Part shown: one piece after another, positions 53,382-62,430 of the stretch
Numbering within the stretch: position 1 is the stretch's first letter
Layout of the letters: each line of letters opens with the position of its first letter
Assembly (NCBI GenBank): GCA_026399475.1
Contig: JAPLQY010000032.1
Span: forward strand, 85,817 to 149,816
Direction: 5' to 3'
Length of the DNA stretch: 64,000 bases
Origin: Rhodocyclales bacterium
GTDB lineage: Bacteria; Pseudomonadota; Gammaproteobacteria; Burkholderiales; Rhodocyclaceae
Program-made: the position numbers and the translations under genes
The notes under the pieces: model-generated
Databases searched by the model: none
What the model was told of the DNA's origin: nothing
Seen by the model: the letters and a program-made list of their open reading frames with translations, nothing else

Positions 53382-54590
53382 ATGACCGAAGCCTACATAT
53401 TCGACGCCTTGCGCACGCCGCGCGGCAAGGGCAAGCAGGGCGGCGCGTTGAACCAAGCGACCCCCATTCATCTGGCTGCCACCGCCTTGCGCGCGCTGCG
53501 CGAGCGCAACAACCTGGATACCTCGAAGGTCGATGACGTGGTGCTCGGCTGCGTCGAGCCGGTGGGCGAACAGGGCGCGGACATTGCACGCGTCGCGGCG
53601 CTCTACGCCGACTATGCGATCAGCGCACCGGGGGTCACGGTCAGCCGCTTCTGCGCGTCCGGCTTGGAGGCCTGCAACCAGGCCGCGGCACAGATCATGT
53701 CCGGCCAGGCCGACCTCGTCGTCGGCGGTGGCGTCGAGTCGATGTCGCGGGTGCCGATGTTTTCTTCGGGTGGCGCCTGGCCGATCGATCCACAGGTGGC
53801 GGCGAAGACGGGCTTCGTGCCGCAGGGAATTTCTGCCGATCTGATCGCCACCAAGTGGGGCTTCTCACGCCACGACGTTGACGCCTACGCCGCCGAATCA
53901 CAGCGCCGCGCCAAACAGGCCTGGGACGAAGGGTACTTCGACAAATCAGTGGTGCCGGTGAGGGACATCAATGGCCTGGTCATGCTGGCCCACGACGAAT
54001 ACATGCGGCCCGAAACCACTATGGAGTCGCTGGCCTCGCTGAAGCCGGCCTTTCAGGAGCAGGGCGAGAAGTACGGCTTCAACAGCGTGATGCTGCAGCG
54101 CTACCCGGAAGTCGAACGCATCAATCACGTGCATCACGCCGGCAACAGTTCCGGCATCGTCGATGGCGCCGCCGCCGTGCTGTTCGGCACAAGGGAAATG
54201 GGCGCGGCGCTGGGCCTCAAAGCCCGTGCGCGGATCCGTTCCTTCGCCTCGATCGGCTCCGAGCCATCGATCATGCTGACCGGCCCCAGCTACGCTGCCG
54301 AGAAGGCGCTCAAGCGCGCGGGAATGAAAGTGGGCGACATCGACCTGTTCGAGCTCAACGAGGCCTTCGCGGCCGTGGTGCTGCGTTTCATGCAGGTGCT
54401 CGACGTCGGACATGACAGGATGAACGTCAATGGCGGCGCCATCGCCATGGGTCATCCGCTGGGCGCCACCGGCGCCATGATTCTCGGCACCCTGCTCGAC
54501 GAGCTGGAACGCCGAGATCTTTCCACCGGCCTCGCAACCCTGTGTGTGGGTGCGGGAATGGGCACTGCCACGATCATCGAAAGGGTCTGA
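53382..54590 (+). CDS. Acetyl-CoA C-acetyltransferase (thiolase)
   Basis: A 402-residue thiolase. Nucleophilic Cys in [19 protein letters not shown] (about residue 90), [12 protein letters not shown], then the catalytic His in [19 protein letters not shown] and Cys in [15 protein letters not shown]. It is a different subgroup from the FadI-like enzyme at 33654 and is encoded with its own dehydrogenase and fused hydratase, so it should serve a separate chain-shortening pathway. It starts after an inverted-repeat gap with ribosome site CGGAGA and ends 1 bp before the next start. Confidence 0.95.
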   Translation: MTEAYIFDALRTPRGKGKQGGALNQATPIHLAATALRALRERNNLDTSKVDDVVLGCVEPVGEQGADIARVAALYADYAISAPGVTVSRFCASGLEACNQAAAQIMSGQADLVVGGGVESMSRVPMFSSGGAWPIDPQVAAKTGFVPQGISADLIATKWGFSRHDVDAYAAESQRRAKQAWDEGYFDKSVVPVRDINGLVMLAHDEYMRPETTMESLASLKPAFQEQGEKYGFNSVMLQRYPEVERINHVHHAGNSSGIVDGAAAVLFGTREMGAALGLKARARIRSFASIGSEPSIMLTGPSYAAEKALKRAGMKVGDIDLFELNEAFAAVVLRFMQVLDVGHDRMNVNGGAIAMGHPLGATGAMILGTLLDELERRDLSTGLATLCVGAGMGTATIIERV

Positions 54591-54591
54591 A

Positions 54592-56727
54592 ATGCTGAAC
54601 TACTCTGTCGATGCAGATGGCATCGCCACCGTCGAATTCGACTACCCGGGCAAGTCGCAGAACATCCTCAACGCCGCTTCGATGGGCGCTTACGCCGACG
54701 CGATGCAGAAGGCGCTGGGCGACCCTGCGGTCAGGGGCATCGTCGTCGCCTCGGCGAAGAAGGACTTCATCGCCGGCGGAGACCTCGCCGAACTTGCCGG
54801 GGCGACCGACGCCGCAGGCTTTCATGCCGCGATCAGCCAGACGCACAAACTGATGCGCGCCATCGAACTCGGTGGCAAGCCGGTCGCAGCGGCACTCAAC
54901 GGCAGCGCACTGGGCGGCGGCCTGGAGGTCGCGCTCGGCTGCCACCATCGTGTCGCCGCCGACAATCCCAAGGCACGCTTCGGCTTCCCGGAAGCCACCC
55001 TCGGCCTGCTGCCCGGCGCCGGCGGCACCCAGCGCGTGCCGCGCCTGACCGGCATGCAGGCAGCGGCTCCCCTGCTCATGGAAGGCAAGCGCATCAAGGC
55101 CGCCGAGGCACAGAAACTGGGCATGATCCACGCCGTGGTTCCCGCTGGCGAGGAACGCCAGGCCGCACGCAAGTGGGTGCTGGATGCTCTCGCTTCCGGC
55201 GCCAAGCCGCTGCAGCCCTGGGACGCAAAAGGCTTCAGGATTCCCGGCGGCGGACCGAATACGCCCAATGGCATGCAGATGCTGATGGCGGCCAATGCCA
55301 TGCTGCGCGAGAAGACCTACGACAACTATCCGGCACCGAAACACATCCTGTCCTGCGTCTACGAGGGACTGTCGACCAACCTCGATACCGGCCTCGCCAT
55401 CGAGGCGCGCTACTTCACCAACCTGGTGATGTCGGCAGTATCGAAGAACATGATCCGCAGCCTGTTCTTCGGCATGCAGGAAGCCAACAAGCTGGCCTCA
55501 CGTCCCGCCGGCGTGCAGCCGCAGAAATATACGAAGATCGGCATGCTCGGCGCCGGCATGATGGGGGCCGGCATCGCGATTTCGACCGCGACCGCCGGCA
55601 TCGACATCGTTCTGCTCGACACCACGCAGGAAGCGGCGGACAAAGGCAAGGACTACGCCCGCAAGCAATGGAACAAGCAGGTGCAGCGGGGCCGCATGAC
55701 TGCCGAGGCGATGGACGCATTGCTCGCCCGCATCCACCCCACTGCCAGCTATTCCGATCTTGCCGGTTGCGAACTGGTGGTCGAGGCCGTGTTCGAGAAG
55801 CGCGAGATCAAGGCTGAGGTGACCAAGAAAGCCGAAGCGGTGATTGCGCCCGACGCGATCTTCGCCTCCAACACCTCGACCCTGCCGATCACTGGGCTGG
55901 CAGAGGCATCCGTGCGGCCGGCCAACTTCATCGGCCTGCATTTCTTCTCGCCGGCGGAAAAGATGCCGTTGGTGGAAATCATCGTCGGCAAGGCCACCTC
56001 CGATGCCACCCTGGCGCGTTCCATGGACTACGTGCGGGCCATCGGCAAGACGCCGATCGTGGTCAATGATTCGCGCGGCTTCTACACCAGTCGCGTGTTT
56101 GGCACCTATGTTTCGGAAGGCATGGCGCTGCTCGAAGAGGGCGTACCGCCGGCTCTGATCGACAAGGCCGGGCTGATCGCCGGCATGCCGGTGGGGCCGC
56201 TGGCATTGGCCGACGAAGTTTCGATCGAACTGGTGCACAAGATTGCGCAGCAGACACGGGCCGACTTGGGCAAGGCCTATGTCGAGCGCGCCGCCGATCG
56301 CGTCGCGGCGAAGATGGTGGCGGAACTCGGGCGGCTCGGACGCAAGTCAGGCGCCGGCTTCTATGATTATCCGGCCGATGGCCCGAAGCGCTTGTGGCCG
56401 GGATTGGCAGAAACGTTTCCGGTCAGGGCGCAAGCACCGACACTTGAGGAAATCATCGAGCGCCTGATCCTGGTGCAGTCGGTGGAAACCATGCGCTGCC
56501 TGGAAGAGAAGGTGCTGCGCGCGCCCATTGATGCCGACATCGGAGCGATACTCGGCTGGGGCTACCCGCCTTTCCGTGGCGGGCCGATCGGTTGGCTGCA
56601 TACCCTTGGTTTGCCGCAGGCCGTCGCGACACTGGATCGCCTCGCAGCGCAACACGGCCCGCGCTTTGCCGCACCGCAATTATTGCGCGACATGGCGGCG
56701 AAGGGGGAACGCTTCTACCCGGCTTGA
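54592..56727 (+). CDS. Enoyl-CoA hydratase / 3-hydroxyacyl-CoA dehydrogenase, FadJ-type
   Basis: A 711-residue bifunctional enzyme of full FadJ/FadB length. The crotonase domain (1-190) has ASAKKDFIAGGDLAELAG and ALNGSALGGGLEVALGCHHR with GFPEATLGLLPGAGGTQR (catalytic Glu pair). The dehydrogenase Rossmann motif is IGMLGAGMMGAGIAIST (about 320), with FASNTSTLPITGLAEA and GLHFFSPAEKMPLVEII. Two C-terminal helical domains follow (to 711). ATG 54592 is chosen over an upstream in-frame ATG inside the thiolase gene. Ribosome site AAGGG. Confidence 0.94.
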   Translation: MLNYSVDADGIATVEFDYPGKSQNILNAASMGAYADAMQKALGDPAVRGIVVASAKKDFIAGGDLAELAGATDAAGFHAAISQTHKLMRAIELGGKPVAAALNGSALGGGLEVALGCHHRVAADNPKARFGFPEATLGLLPGAGGTQRVPRLTGMQAAAPLLMEGKRIKAAEAQKLGMIHAVVPAGEERQAARKWVLDALASGAKPLQPWDAKGFRIPGGGPNTPNGMQMLMAANAMLREKTYDNYPAPKHILSCVYEGLSTNLDTGLAIEARYFTNLVMSAVSKNMIRSLFFGMQEANKLASRPAGVQPQKYTKIGMLGAGMMGAGIAISTATAGIDIVLLDTTQEAADKGKDYARKQWNKQVQRGRMTAEAMDALLARIHPTASYSDLAGCELVVEAVFEKREIKAEVTKKAEAVIAPDAIFASNTSTLPITGLAEASVRPANFIGLHFFSPAEKMPLVEIIVGKATSDATLARSMDYVRAIGKTPIVVNDSRGFYTSRVFGTYVSEGMALLEEGVPPALIDKAGLIAGMPVGPLALADEVSIELVHKIAQQTRADLGKAYVERAADRVAAKMVAELGRLGRKSGAGFYDYPADGPKRLWPGLAETFPVRAQAPTLEEIIERLILVQSVETMRCLEEKVLRAPIDADIGAILGWGYPPFRGGPIGWLHTLGLPQAVATLDRLAAQHGPRFAAPQLLRDMAAKGERFYPA

Positions 56728-56791
56728 TGCATAATTAAAGAAGACTCGCAAAGAGCAAAAAAACAGCAGTTTTCCCCGGAGGAGAAATCGG

Positions 56792-57703
56792 GTGTTGCAG
56801 TTCCTGCAATTGATCGTCAGCGGGGCCGCCATCGGTTGCATCTACGCCTTGCTCGCGCTCGGCTTCGTGCTGATCTACAAGGCGACCGAAACCGTCAATT
56901 TCGCCCAGGGCGATTTGATGATGGTCGGCGGCTTCATCGGCCTGGCAGCCATGACGCTGATCGGCCTGCCCTTCTGGCTGGCATTCCTGAGCACCATAGT
57001 CGCCATGGCGCTGGTCGGCATGGGTGTCGAACGTCTGGTGCTGCGCCCCCTGCTAGGCCAGCCGGCGTTTACCGTGGTGATGATGACCATCGGCATCGGC
57101 TACCTGGCGCGCGGGCTGGTGACCATGATTCCCTACTGGGGCACCGAGACGCACACGCTGCCGGTGCCCTACAAGGACGAAGTGATCTGGCTCGGCGGCG
57201 CGGCCGGTCCGGGTGGTAACACCGTCGGCGGGCTGGTGATTTCGGTCGAGCACCTGGTGATCATCCTGGCGACGGTCGCACTGGTTGCATTGCTGTATGG
57301 CTTCTTTCGCTACACCAAACTAGGGATTGCCATGCAGGCAACTTCCCAGAACCAGCTCGCGGCCTTCTACATGGGCATTCCGGTGCGCCGCGTGAACATG
57401 CTGATCTGGGGCTTGTCGGCGGCCATTTGTGGCGTCGCCGGCCTGCTGCTGGCGCCGATCACCTTCGTCCATGCCAACATGGGTTTTGTCGGCCTCAAGG
57501 CGTTTCCGGCGGCGGTGGTCGGCGGTTTCGGCAGCATTCCGGGCGCACTGGTGGGCGGTCTGGTGATCGGCATCGTCGAGTCGCTCTCCGGTTTCTACCT
57601 GCCGGAAGGTTTCAAGGACATCGCGGCCTACGTCGTCGTGCTGGTGATGCTGGTGGTCAAGCCGAACGGCCTGTTCGGCGACAACCTCACCAAGAAAGTC
57701 TAG
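56792..57703 (+). CDS. livH: Branched-chain-type ABC permease LivH
   Basis: A 303-residue inner-membrane permease with about eight helices; MLQFLQLIVSGAAIGCIYAL and the C-terminal AAVVGGFGSIPGALVGGLVIG are the LivH signatures. It starts with GTG 56792 behind a strong GGAGGAG. It forms the channel with LivM. The gene is embedded in a beta-oxidation operon, so the substrate is more likely a carboxylic acid than leucine (inference). Confidence 0.94.
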   Translation: MLQFLQLIVSGAAIGCIYALLALGFVLIYKATETVNFAQGDLMMVGGFIGLAAMTLIGLPFWLAFLSTIVAMALVGMGVERLVLRPLLGQPAFTVVMMTIGIGYLARGLVTMIPYWGTETHTLPVPYKDEVIWLGGAAGPGGNTVGGLVISVEHLVIILATVALVALLYGFFRYTKLGIAMQATSQNQLAAFYMGIPVRRVNMLIWGLSAAICGVAGLLLAPITFVHANMGFVGLKAFPAAVVGGFGSIPGALVGGLVIGIVESLSGFYLPEGFKDIAAYVVVLVMLVVKPNGLFGDNLTKKV

Positions 57704-57711
57704 ATACCGGC

Positions 57712-58788
57712 ATGCACTTCATATTCAAGACCCGCTACGAGCAGGACATCGCGCTGTTCAAGCATGGCGGCCAGACCTTCTGGTATGCCGTGCTGGCACT
57801 CGCGCTGGTGGCGGCACCCTGGGTGTTGACCGAATACACGCTGTCGCAGGTCACCTTCATCGGCATCTATGCCATCGTCTGCCTCGGCCTGATGCTGCTT
57901 GCCGGGTTCACCGGGCAGATATCCCTGGGGCATGCCGGCTTCCTCGCCATGGGCGCCTACACGGAGGCGTATCTGCAGGGCATGGGCTGGCCTTTCATGT
58001 TGTCCATGCCGATCGCGGCGCTGGTGGCGGGCATCACTGGGATCATGATCGGCCTGCCGGCCTTGCGCGTGAAGGGCATGTACCTCTCGATCGCCACGCT
58101 GGCTTTCGGCTTCATTCTCGAAGAAGTCGTGGTGCGCGCCGAGGGCATCACCGGCGGCAATGCGGGACGCCAGCTCGGTACCCTGAACATCGGCGGCATC
58201 AACTTCGACGACGGCAGCAATTTCTATTACCTCGTCACCGGCATTGCCGTGCTCTGCGTGTTGGGTGTGCAGAACCTGTTGCGCAGCCCGACTGGTCGTG
58301 CCTTTGTCGCGATTCGCGATTCAGAGGTGTCGGCGCAGAGCATGGGCATCAACCTGGCGCACTACAAGACCATCGCTTTTGCCCTGTCCGCGGCCCTGGC
58401 CGGCATCGCCGGCGCGCTTTACGCACACAAGATCCGTTTCATCACGCCCGACCAGTTCGGCTTCCTGCAGTCGATCGAGCTGTTGATGATGGTGGTGATC
58501 GGCGGGCTGGGCTCGATCCAGGGCGCGATTTTCGGCCCGGCCTTCTGGTTCGCGGTGCAGCAGCTGATCGTCACCGGCAAGGACTGGCTGCCGCCCGCGC
58601 TCGGCCAGCAGACCGGGCTGCAGCCGACCATCTTCGGCATCATCCTGATCGGCATCGTGCTGTTCGAGCCGCTGGGCCTCTACGGGCGCTGGCTCAAGTT
58701 CCGTACCTTCCTCGAGATCTTTCCCTTCTATCGCAAGGGCATGTTCAAGCGGCAGAAAAGCTACATGAAATCGGAGAGGATGAAGTGA
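57712..58788 (+). CDS. livM: Branched-chain-type ABC permease LivM
   Basis: A 358-residue permease with about nine helices, GFTGQISLGHAGFLAMGAYT (typical LivM), SEVSAQSMGINLAHYKTIAF (coupling loop) and MVVIGGLGSIQGAIFGP. ATG 57712 lies 8 bp after livH; the much longer upstream frame is out-of-phase livH sequence. The C-terminal tail (YMKSERMK) is basic and extended. Confidence 0.94.
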   Translation: MHFIFKTRYEQDIALFKHGGQTFWYAVLALALVAAPWVLTEYTLSQVTFIGIYAIVCLGLMLLAGFTGQISLGHAGFLAMGAYTEAYLQGMGWPFMLSMPIAALVAGITGIMIGLPALRVKGMYLSIATLAFGFILEEVVVRAEGITGGNAGRQLGTLNIGGINFDDGSNFYYLVTGIAVLCVLGVQNLLRSPTGRAFVAIRDSEVSAQSMGINLAHYKTIAFALSAALAGIAGALYAHKIRFITPDQFGFLQSIELLMMVVIGGLGSIQGAIFGPAFWFAVQQLIVTGKDWLPPALGQQTGLQPTIFGIILIGIVLFEPLGLYGRWLKFRTFLEIFPFYRKGMFKRQKSYMKSERMK

Positions 58789-58802
58789 GTCAAAGGCTTT
58801 CA

Positions 58803-58863
58803 CCACAGAGACACAGAGGCACAGAGGAAGGCGATTTTCTCTGTGTTCTCTGTGCCTCCGTGG
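58803..58863 (+). repeat. CACAGAG-type inverted repeat before livG
   Basis: Three tandem CACAGAG units (58803-58829) are followed by an imperfect complement (58837-58863, about 23 of 27 bases pair), a long hairpin with a 7-nt loop. It fills most of the livM-livG gap and ends 19 bp before the livG ATG. The CACAGAG family is a known style of dispersed proteobacterial repeat. Confidence 0.82.
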
Positions 58864-58882
58864 TTCAAATGGGTTTCCCAAG

Positions 58883-59659
58883 ATGACGACGCCGATGCTC
58901 GAAGCCGTCAATCTCTCGGTTCGTTTCGGCGGCCTGATGGCGGTGAGCAACGTTTCCTTCGAGGTCTGGCCGAACGAGGTGTTTTCGCTGATCGGTCCGA
59001 ATGGCGCGGGCAAGACGACGATCTTCAATTTGATTTCCGCGCTTTACCGGCCGACCTCGGGCGAGGTGCGTTTCGAAGGCGAAGTGATTTCGCGCATGCC
59101 GCCGCATGTCGTCGCCCGCCACGGCATTGCCCGCACCTTCCAGAACATCGAGCTGTTCGAGCATGCCACCGTGCTGCAGAACCTCCTGGTCGGCCGTCAT
59201 TGTCATCGCCACACCGGCTGGGTGCAGGACTTGTTGTTCACCGGCTCGGTACGCCGCGCCGAGCTGGAGTTCCGCCGCCAGGTGGAAGAAGTCATCGACT
59301 TCCTCGACCTGCAGCACTACCGTGACAGCACGGTCGCCGGCCTGCCCTACGGCGTGCGCAAGGTCGTCGAGCTGGCACGCGCCCTGTCGATGCGGCCGCG
59401 CCTGCTGTTGCTGGATGAGCCCTCGTCCGGTCTCAACACGGAAGAAACCGAGGACATGGGTTTCTGGATCGAGGACATCAAGCAGGACCTGGGCATCACG
59501 GTGATCATGGTCGAGCACGACATGGGACTGGTCTCGCGCGTTTCCGACCGCGTGCTGGCGCTGAACCTGGGCGAGGTGCTGACCTTGGGCACGCCGCAGG
59601 AAGTCCAGGCGCATCCCGGCGTGATCGAGGCCTACCTCGGTGGAGTGGGCGATGTCTGA
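58883..59659 (+). CDS. livG: Branched-chain-type ABC ATPase LivG
   Basis: A 258-residue ATPase. Walker A GPNGAGKTTIFNLISALYRP, the Liv-type insertion HGIARTFQNIELFEHATVLQ, signature-like VAGLPYGVRKVVELARALS, Walker B LLLLDEPSSGLNTEE and H-loop VEHDMGLV. In this family the signature is often LPYG rather than LSGG, as here. No good ribosome site is visible before ATG 58883; the upstream repeat hairpin occupies that position. An alternative start is the in-frame ATG at 58895. It overlaps livF by 8 bp. Confidence 0.93.
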   Translation: MTTPMLEAVNLSVRFGGLMAVSNVSFEVWPNEVFSLIGPNGAGKTTIFNLISALYRPTSGEVRFEGEVISRMPPHVVARHGIARTFQNIELFEHATVLQNLLVGRHCHRHTGWVQDLLFTGSVRRAELEFRRQVEEVIDFLDLQHYRDSTVAGLPYGVRKVVELARALSMRPRLLLLDEPSSGLNTEETEDMGFWIEDIKQDLGITVIMVEHDMGLVSRVSDRVLALNLGEVLTLGTPQEVQAHPGVIEAYLGGVGDV

Positions 59660-60440
59660 CACTGCCCAGCCCATTCTCCAGCTCAACAACGTCGAAGCCG
59701 CCTATGGCGCGGTCAAGGCCATCCGCGGCGTGTCGCTGGCTGTGCCGCCGGGCGCCATCGTCACCGTGCTCGGTTCCAACGGTGCCGGCAAGACCACGAT
59801 CCTGAAAACCATTTCCGGCATTCTCGATCCGCAGAAGGGCAGCATAGTCTTCCGCCACGACAAGCTCGAAGGCCGCGATCCGGCCTGGATCGTGCGCCAG
59901 GGGCTGGTGCATGTCCCCGAAGGCCGCGAGATATTCCCGCTGCTGACGGTGCGTGAAAACCTCCTGATGGGCGCCTATACGCGCCCGGCGGCGGACAAGG
60001 AGCGGGTGGCGCAGGATATCGAAGACGTCTTCGCCTATTTCCCCATTCTCAAGGAGCGCCACAGCCAGCCCGCCGGCCTGCTTTCCGGCGGCCAGCAGCA
60101 GATGCTGGCAATCAGCCGCGCCCTGCTGGCGAACCCCACCATGATGCTGCTCGACGAACCCAGCCTGGGCCTGTCGCCCAAGCTGACCAAGGAAATCTTC
60201 GAGATCATCGTGCGCATCAACCGCGAGCGCGGCGTGACGCTGCTGGTGGTAGAGCAGAATGCCCACATCGCCCTGCAGTATGCCGACTACGGCTATGTGC
60301 TGGAAATCGGTCGCATCGTGATGCACGACACCTGCGCCGCACTGCGCGAGAAGGACGACATCAAGGAGTTCTACCTCGGCGTCAAGGACGCCGGGGTGCG
60401 CGAGGGGCGGCGCTGGAAGAAGAAAAAAACATGGAGATGA
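59652..60440 (+). CDS. livF: Branched-chain-type ABC ATPase LivF
   Basis: A 262-residue ATPase. Walker A LGSNGAGKTTILKTISGIL, the LivF hallmark LVHVPEGREIFPLLTVRENL, signature LSGGQQQMLAISRALLANP, Walker B MMLLDEPSLGLSPKL. The start is ATG 59652, overlapping livG; the frame upstream at 59640 is inside livG. The very basic C-terminal tail (GRRWKKKKTWR) is unusual and not needed for the fold. It is followed 3 bp later by the acyl-CoA ligase. Confidence 0.94.
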   Translation: MSDTAQPILQLNNVEAAYGAVKAIRGVSLAVPPGAIVTVLGSNGAGKTTILKTISGILDPQKGSIVFRHDKLEGRDPAWIVRQGLVHVPEGREIFPLLTVRENLLMGAYTRPAADKERVAQDIEDVFAYFPILKERHSQPAGLLSGGQQQMLAISRALLANPTMMLLDEPSLGLSPKLTKEIFEIIVRINRERGVTLLVVEQNAHIALQYADYGYVLEIGRIVMHDTCAALREKDDIKEFYLGVKDAGVREGRRWKKKKTWR

Positions 60441-60443
60441 ACC

Positions 60444-62312
60444 GTGTGGCAGCTTGACGGCAAACGCTACTGGGCCGAGCACAATGTGGTTGTCCCCGGC
60501 GACAACCTGCCGGAGATGTTCTGGAACGCCGTAGAACTGCGCGGCGACATGACGCTGTTTCGCCAGAAGAAGTACGGCCTGTGGCAAAGCCTGTCGTGGC
60601 GCAAAGTCGGCGAGATCGTGCGCGAAGCCGGCATGGGCCTGCTCGAACTCGGCTTTGCGGTCGGCGAAACCACCTCGATACTGGGCAATACGAGGCAGGA
60701 ATGGCTGTTCTCGGACCTTGCCGTGCTTTCCTGCGGCGGCATCAGTTCCGGCATCTATCCGACGGATGCGGCGAGCCAGGTCGAATACCTGACGCAGGAT
60801 TCGAATTCGGTGATCCTGTTCGTCGAGGATGACGAACAGCTCGACAAGGCCCTCGAAGTCCGCGAGCGGCTGCCCGCGCTGCGCAAGATCGTGGTCTGGG
60901 ACATGGGCGGCCTGCGCGACCTGCATGACGAACAGGTGATCAGCTTCGACGCCCTGCGCGAACTGGGGCGAAGCCGGCTGGCCCGCATCGGCGCCGTCGA
61001 GGCGGATGCCGAGTGGCGCGCGCGAGTGGCGTCGCGCCGGCCGCAGGAGCTGGCGATCCTGATCTACACCTCGGGCACCACCGGCAAGCCCAAGGGCGCC
61101 ATGCTTTCCCATGACAACATCTTGCAAACCATACGCAGCTTCAACATGGTGATTGCGCAGAACGAAAACGACGAGCGCATGAGCTTCCTGCCGCTGTGCC
61201 ACGTCGCCGAGCGCACCGGGGGCGCCTATTACTCGATCTATACCGGGACCAAGCTGAACTTCGTCGAGAATCCGGAAACCATCCCGGAGAACGTGCGCGA
61301 GATCGCGCCGACGGTGTTTGTCGCCGTGCCGCGGGTCTGGGAGAAGTTCTACTCGGGCGTCAGCATTGCGCTCAAGGAGTCGAACGCCTTCGAGCGCTGG
61401 GCCTACCAGCTTGCCATCGGCATCGGTCTGGAGCGGGTGAAACGCTATGAGGCACGGCAGGCGCCCAGTGGCGGGCTGACGTTTGCCCACTGGCTGGCCC
61501 GCGTGCTGGTACTGAACAACGTCAGGAAGCTGATCGGCATCCATCGCAGCCGCATGCTGATTACCGGCGCGGCCCCGATTTCGCCAGACCTGGTGCGTTG
61601 GTACATGGCGCTGGGCGTGCCGATGCTCGAAGTGTGGGGCATGACCGAAACCGGAGGCGGCTCGACCGCCATGCCGATCGAGCGCATCAAGCCCGGTTCG
61701 ATCGGCGTGCCGGGCACCATGAACGAGGTCAAGCTGTCGGCCGAGGGCGAGATCATGGTGCGCGGCCCGAATGTTTTCATGGGCTACCTCAACCAGCCGG
61801 AAAAAACCGCCGAGACCATCGATGCCGACGGCTGGCTGCATACCGGCGACGTCGGCACCGTGGATGACGAGGGCTTCTACCGCATTTCCGACCGCCTCAA
61901 GGACATCATCATCACAGCCGGGGGCAAGAACATCACGCCGTCCGAGCTGGAAAACCAGATCAAGTTCTCGCCCTATGTCACCGATGCCGTAGTCATTGGC
62001 GACAAGCGGCCCTACCTGGTCTGCCTGATCATGATCGACCAGGAGAACGTCGAGAAATTCGCCCAGGACAATGATGTCCCCTTCTCCAACTACGTCAGCC
62101 TGACCCGCTCGGCCGAGGTGCAGAAGCTGATCGGAAATGAAATCGAGCGGGTGAACCAGCAGTTCGCCCGGGTCGAGCAGATCAAGAAGTTCCGGCTGAT
62201 CGAAAAAAAGCTGGGCGCCGAGGACGAGGAATTGACCCCGACCATGAAATTGAAGCGTAAGCTAGTCAGTCAAAAATATGCCGAGCTGATCGAGTCGATG
62301 TACCGCGATTGA
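60444..62312 (+). CDS. AMP-dependent acyl-CoA synthetase (long-chain type)
   Basis: A 622-residue adenylate-forming ligase that activates a carboxylic acid to its acyl-CoA. Motif A8/P-loop: LIYTSGTTGKPKGAMLSHDN (about 205); A5 MLEVWGMTETGGGS; A7 DGWLHTGDVGTVDDEGFYRI; A8-A10 DRLKDIIITAGGKNITPSEL. The length above 600 residues matches FadD15/ACSL-type enzymes rather than short FadD. It begins with GTG 60444, 3 bp after livF, so uptake and CoA activation are transcriptionally fused. Its natural substrate is unknown. Confidence 0.93.
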   Translation: MWQLDGKRYWAEHNVVVPGDNLPEMFWNAVELRGDMTLFRQKKYGLWQSLSWRKVGEIVREAGMGLLELGFAVGETTSILGNTRQEWLFSDLAVLSCGGISSGIYPTDAASQVEYLTQDSNSVILFVEDDEQLDKALEVRERLPALRKIVVWDMGGLRDLHDEQVISFDALRELGRSRLARIGAVEADAEWRARVASRRPQELAILIYTSGTTGKPKGAMLSHDNILQTIRSFNMVIAQNENDERMSFLPLCHVAERTGGAYYSIYTGTKLNFVENPETIPENVREIAPTVFVAVPRVWEKFYSGVSIALKESNAFERWAYQLAIGIGLERVKRYEARQAPSGGLTFAHWLARVLVLNNVRKLIGIHRSRMLITGAAPISPDLVRWYMALGVPMLEVWGMTETGGGSTAMPIERIKPGSIGVPGTMNEVKLSAEGEIMVRGPNVFMGYLNQPEKTAETIDADGWLHTGDVGTVDDEGFYRISDRLKDIIITAGGKNITPSELENQIKFSPYVTDAVVIGDKRPYLVCLIMIDQENVEKFAQDNDVPFSNYVSLTRSAEVQKLIGNEIERVNQQFARVEQIKKFRLIEKKLGAEDEELTPTMKLKRKLVSQKYAELIESMYRD

Positions 62313-62340
62313 CAGAGGCCACGAGGCGAACAGATTCCGT

Positions 62341-62397
62341 TGCAGGAGCGAGCTTGCTCGCGATTCCCGTGTGTTGCGGGCAAGCTCGCTCCTGCGA
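62341..62397. repeat. REP-like inverted doublet between acyl-CoA ligase and livK
   Basis: TGCAGGAGCGAGCTTGCTCG at 62341-62360 is mirrored by CAAGCTCGCTCCTGC at 62381-62395. It is the same unit family as 3310-3381. It could form a strong hairpin that damps transcription or stabilises mRNA ends between the ligase and livK. Confidence 0.85.
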
Positions 62398-62430
62398 TTT
62401 GGTTTCAACCTGGAAAAGGAGGAGAGAGCA

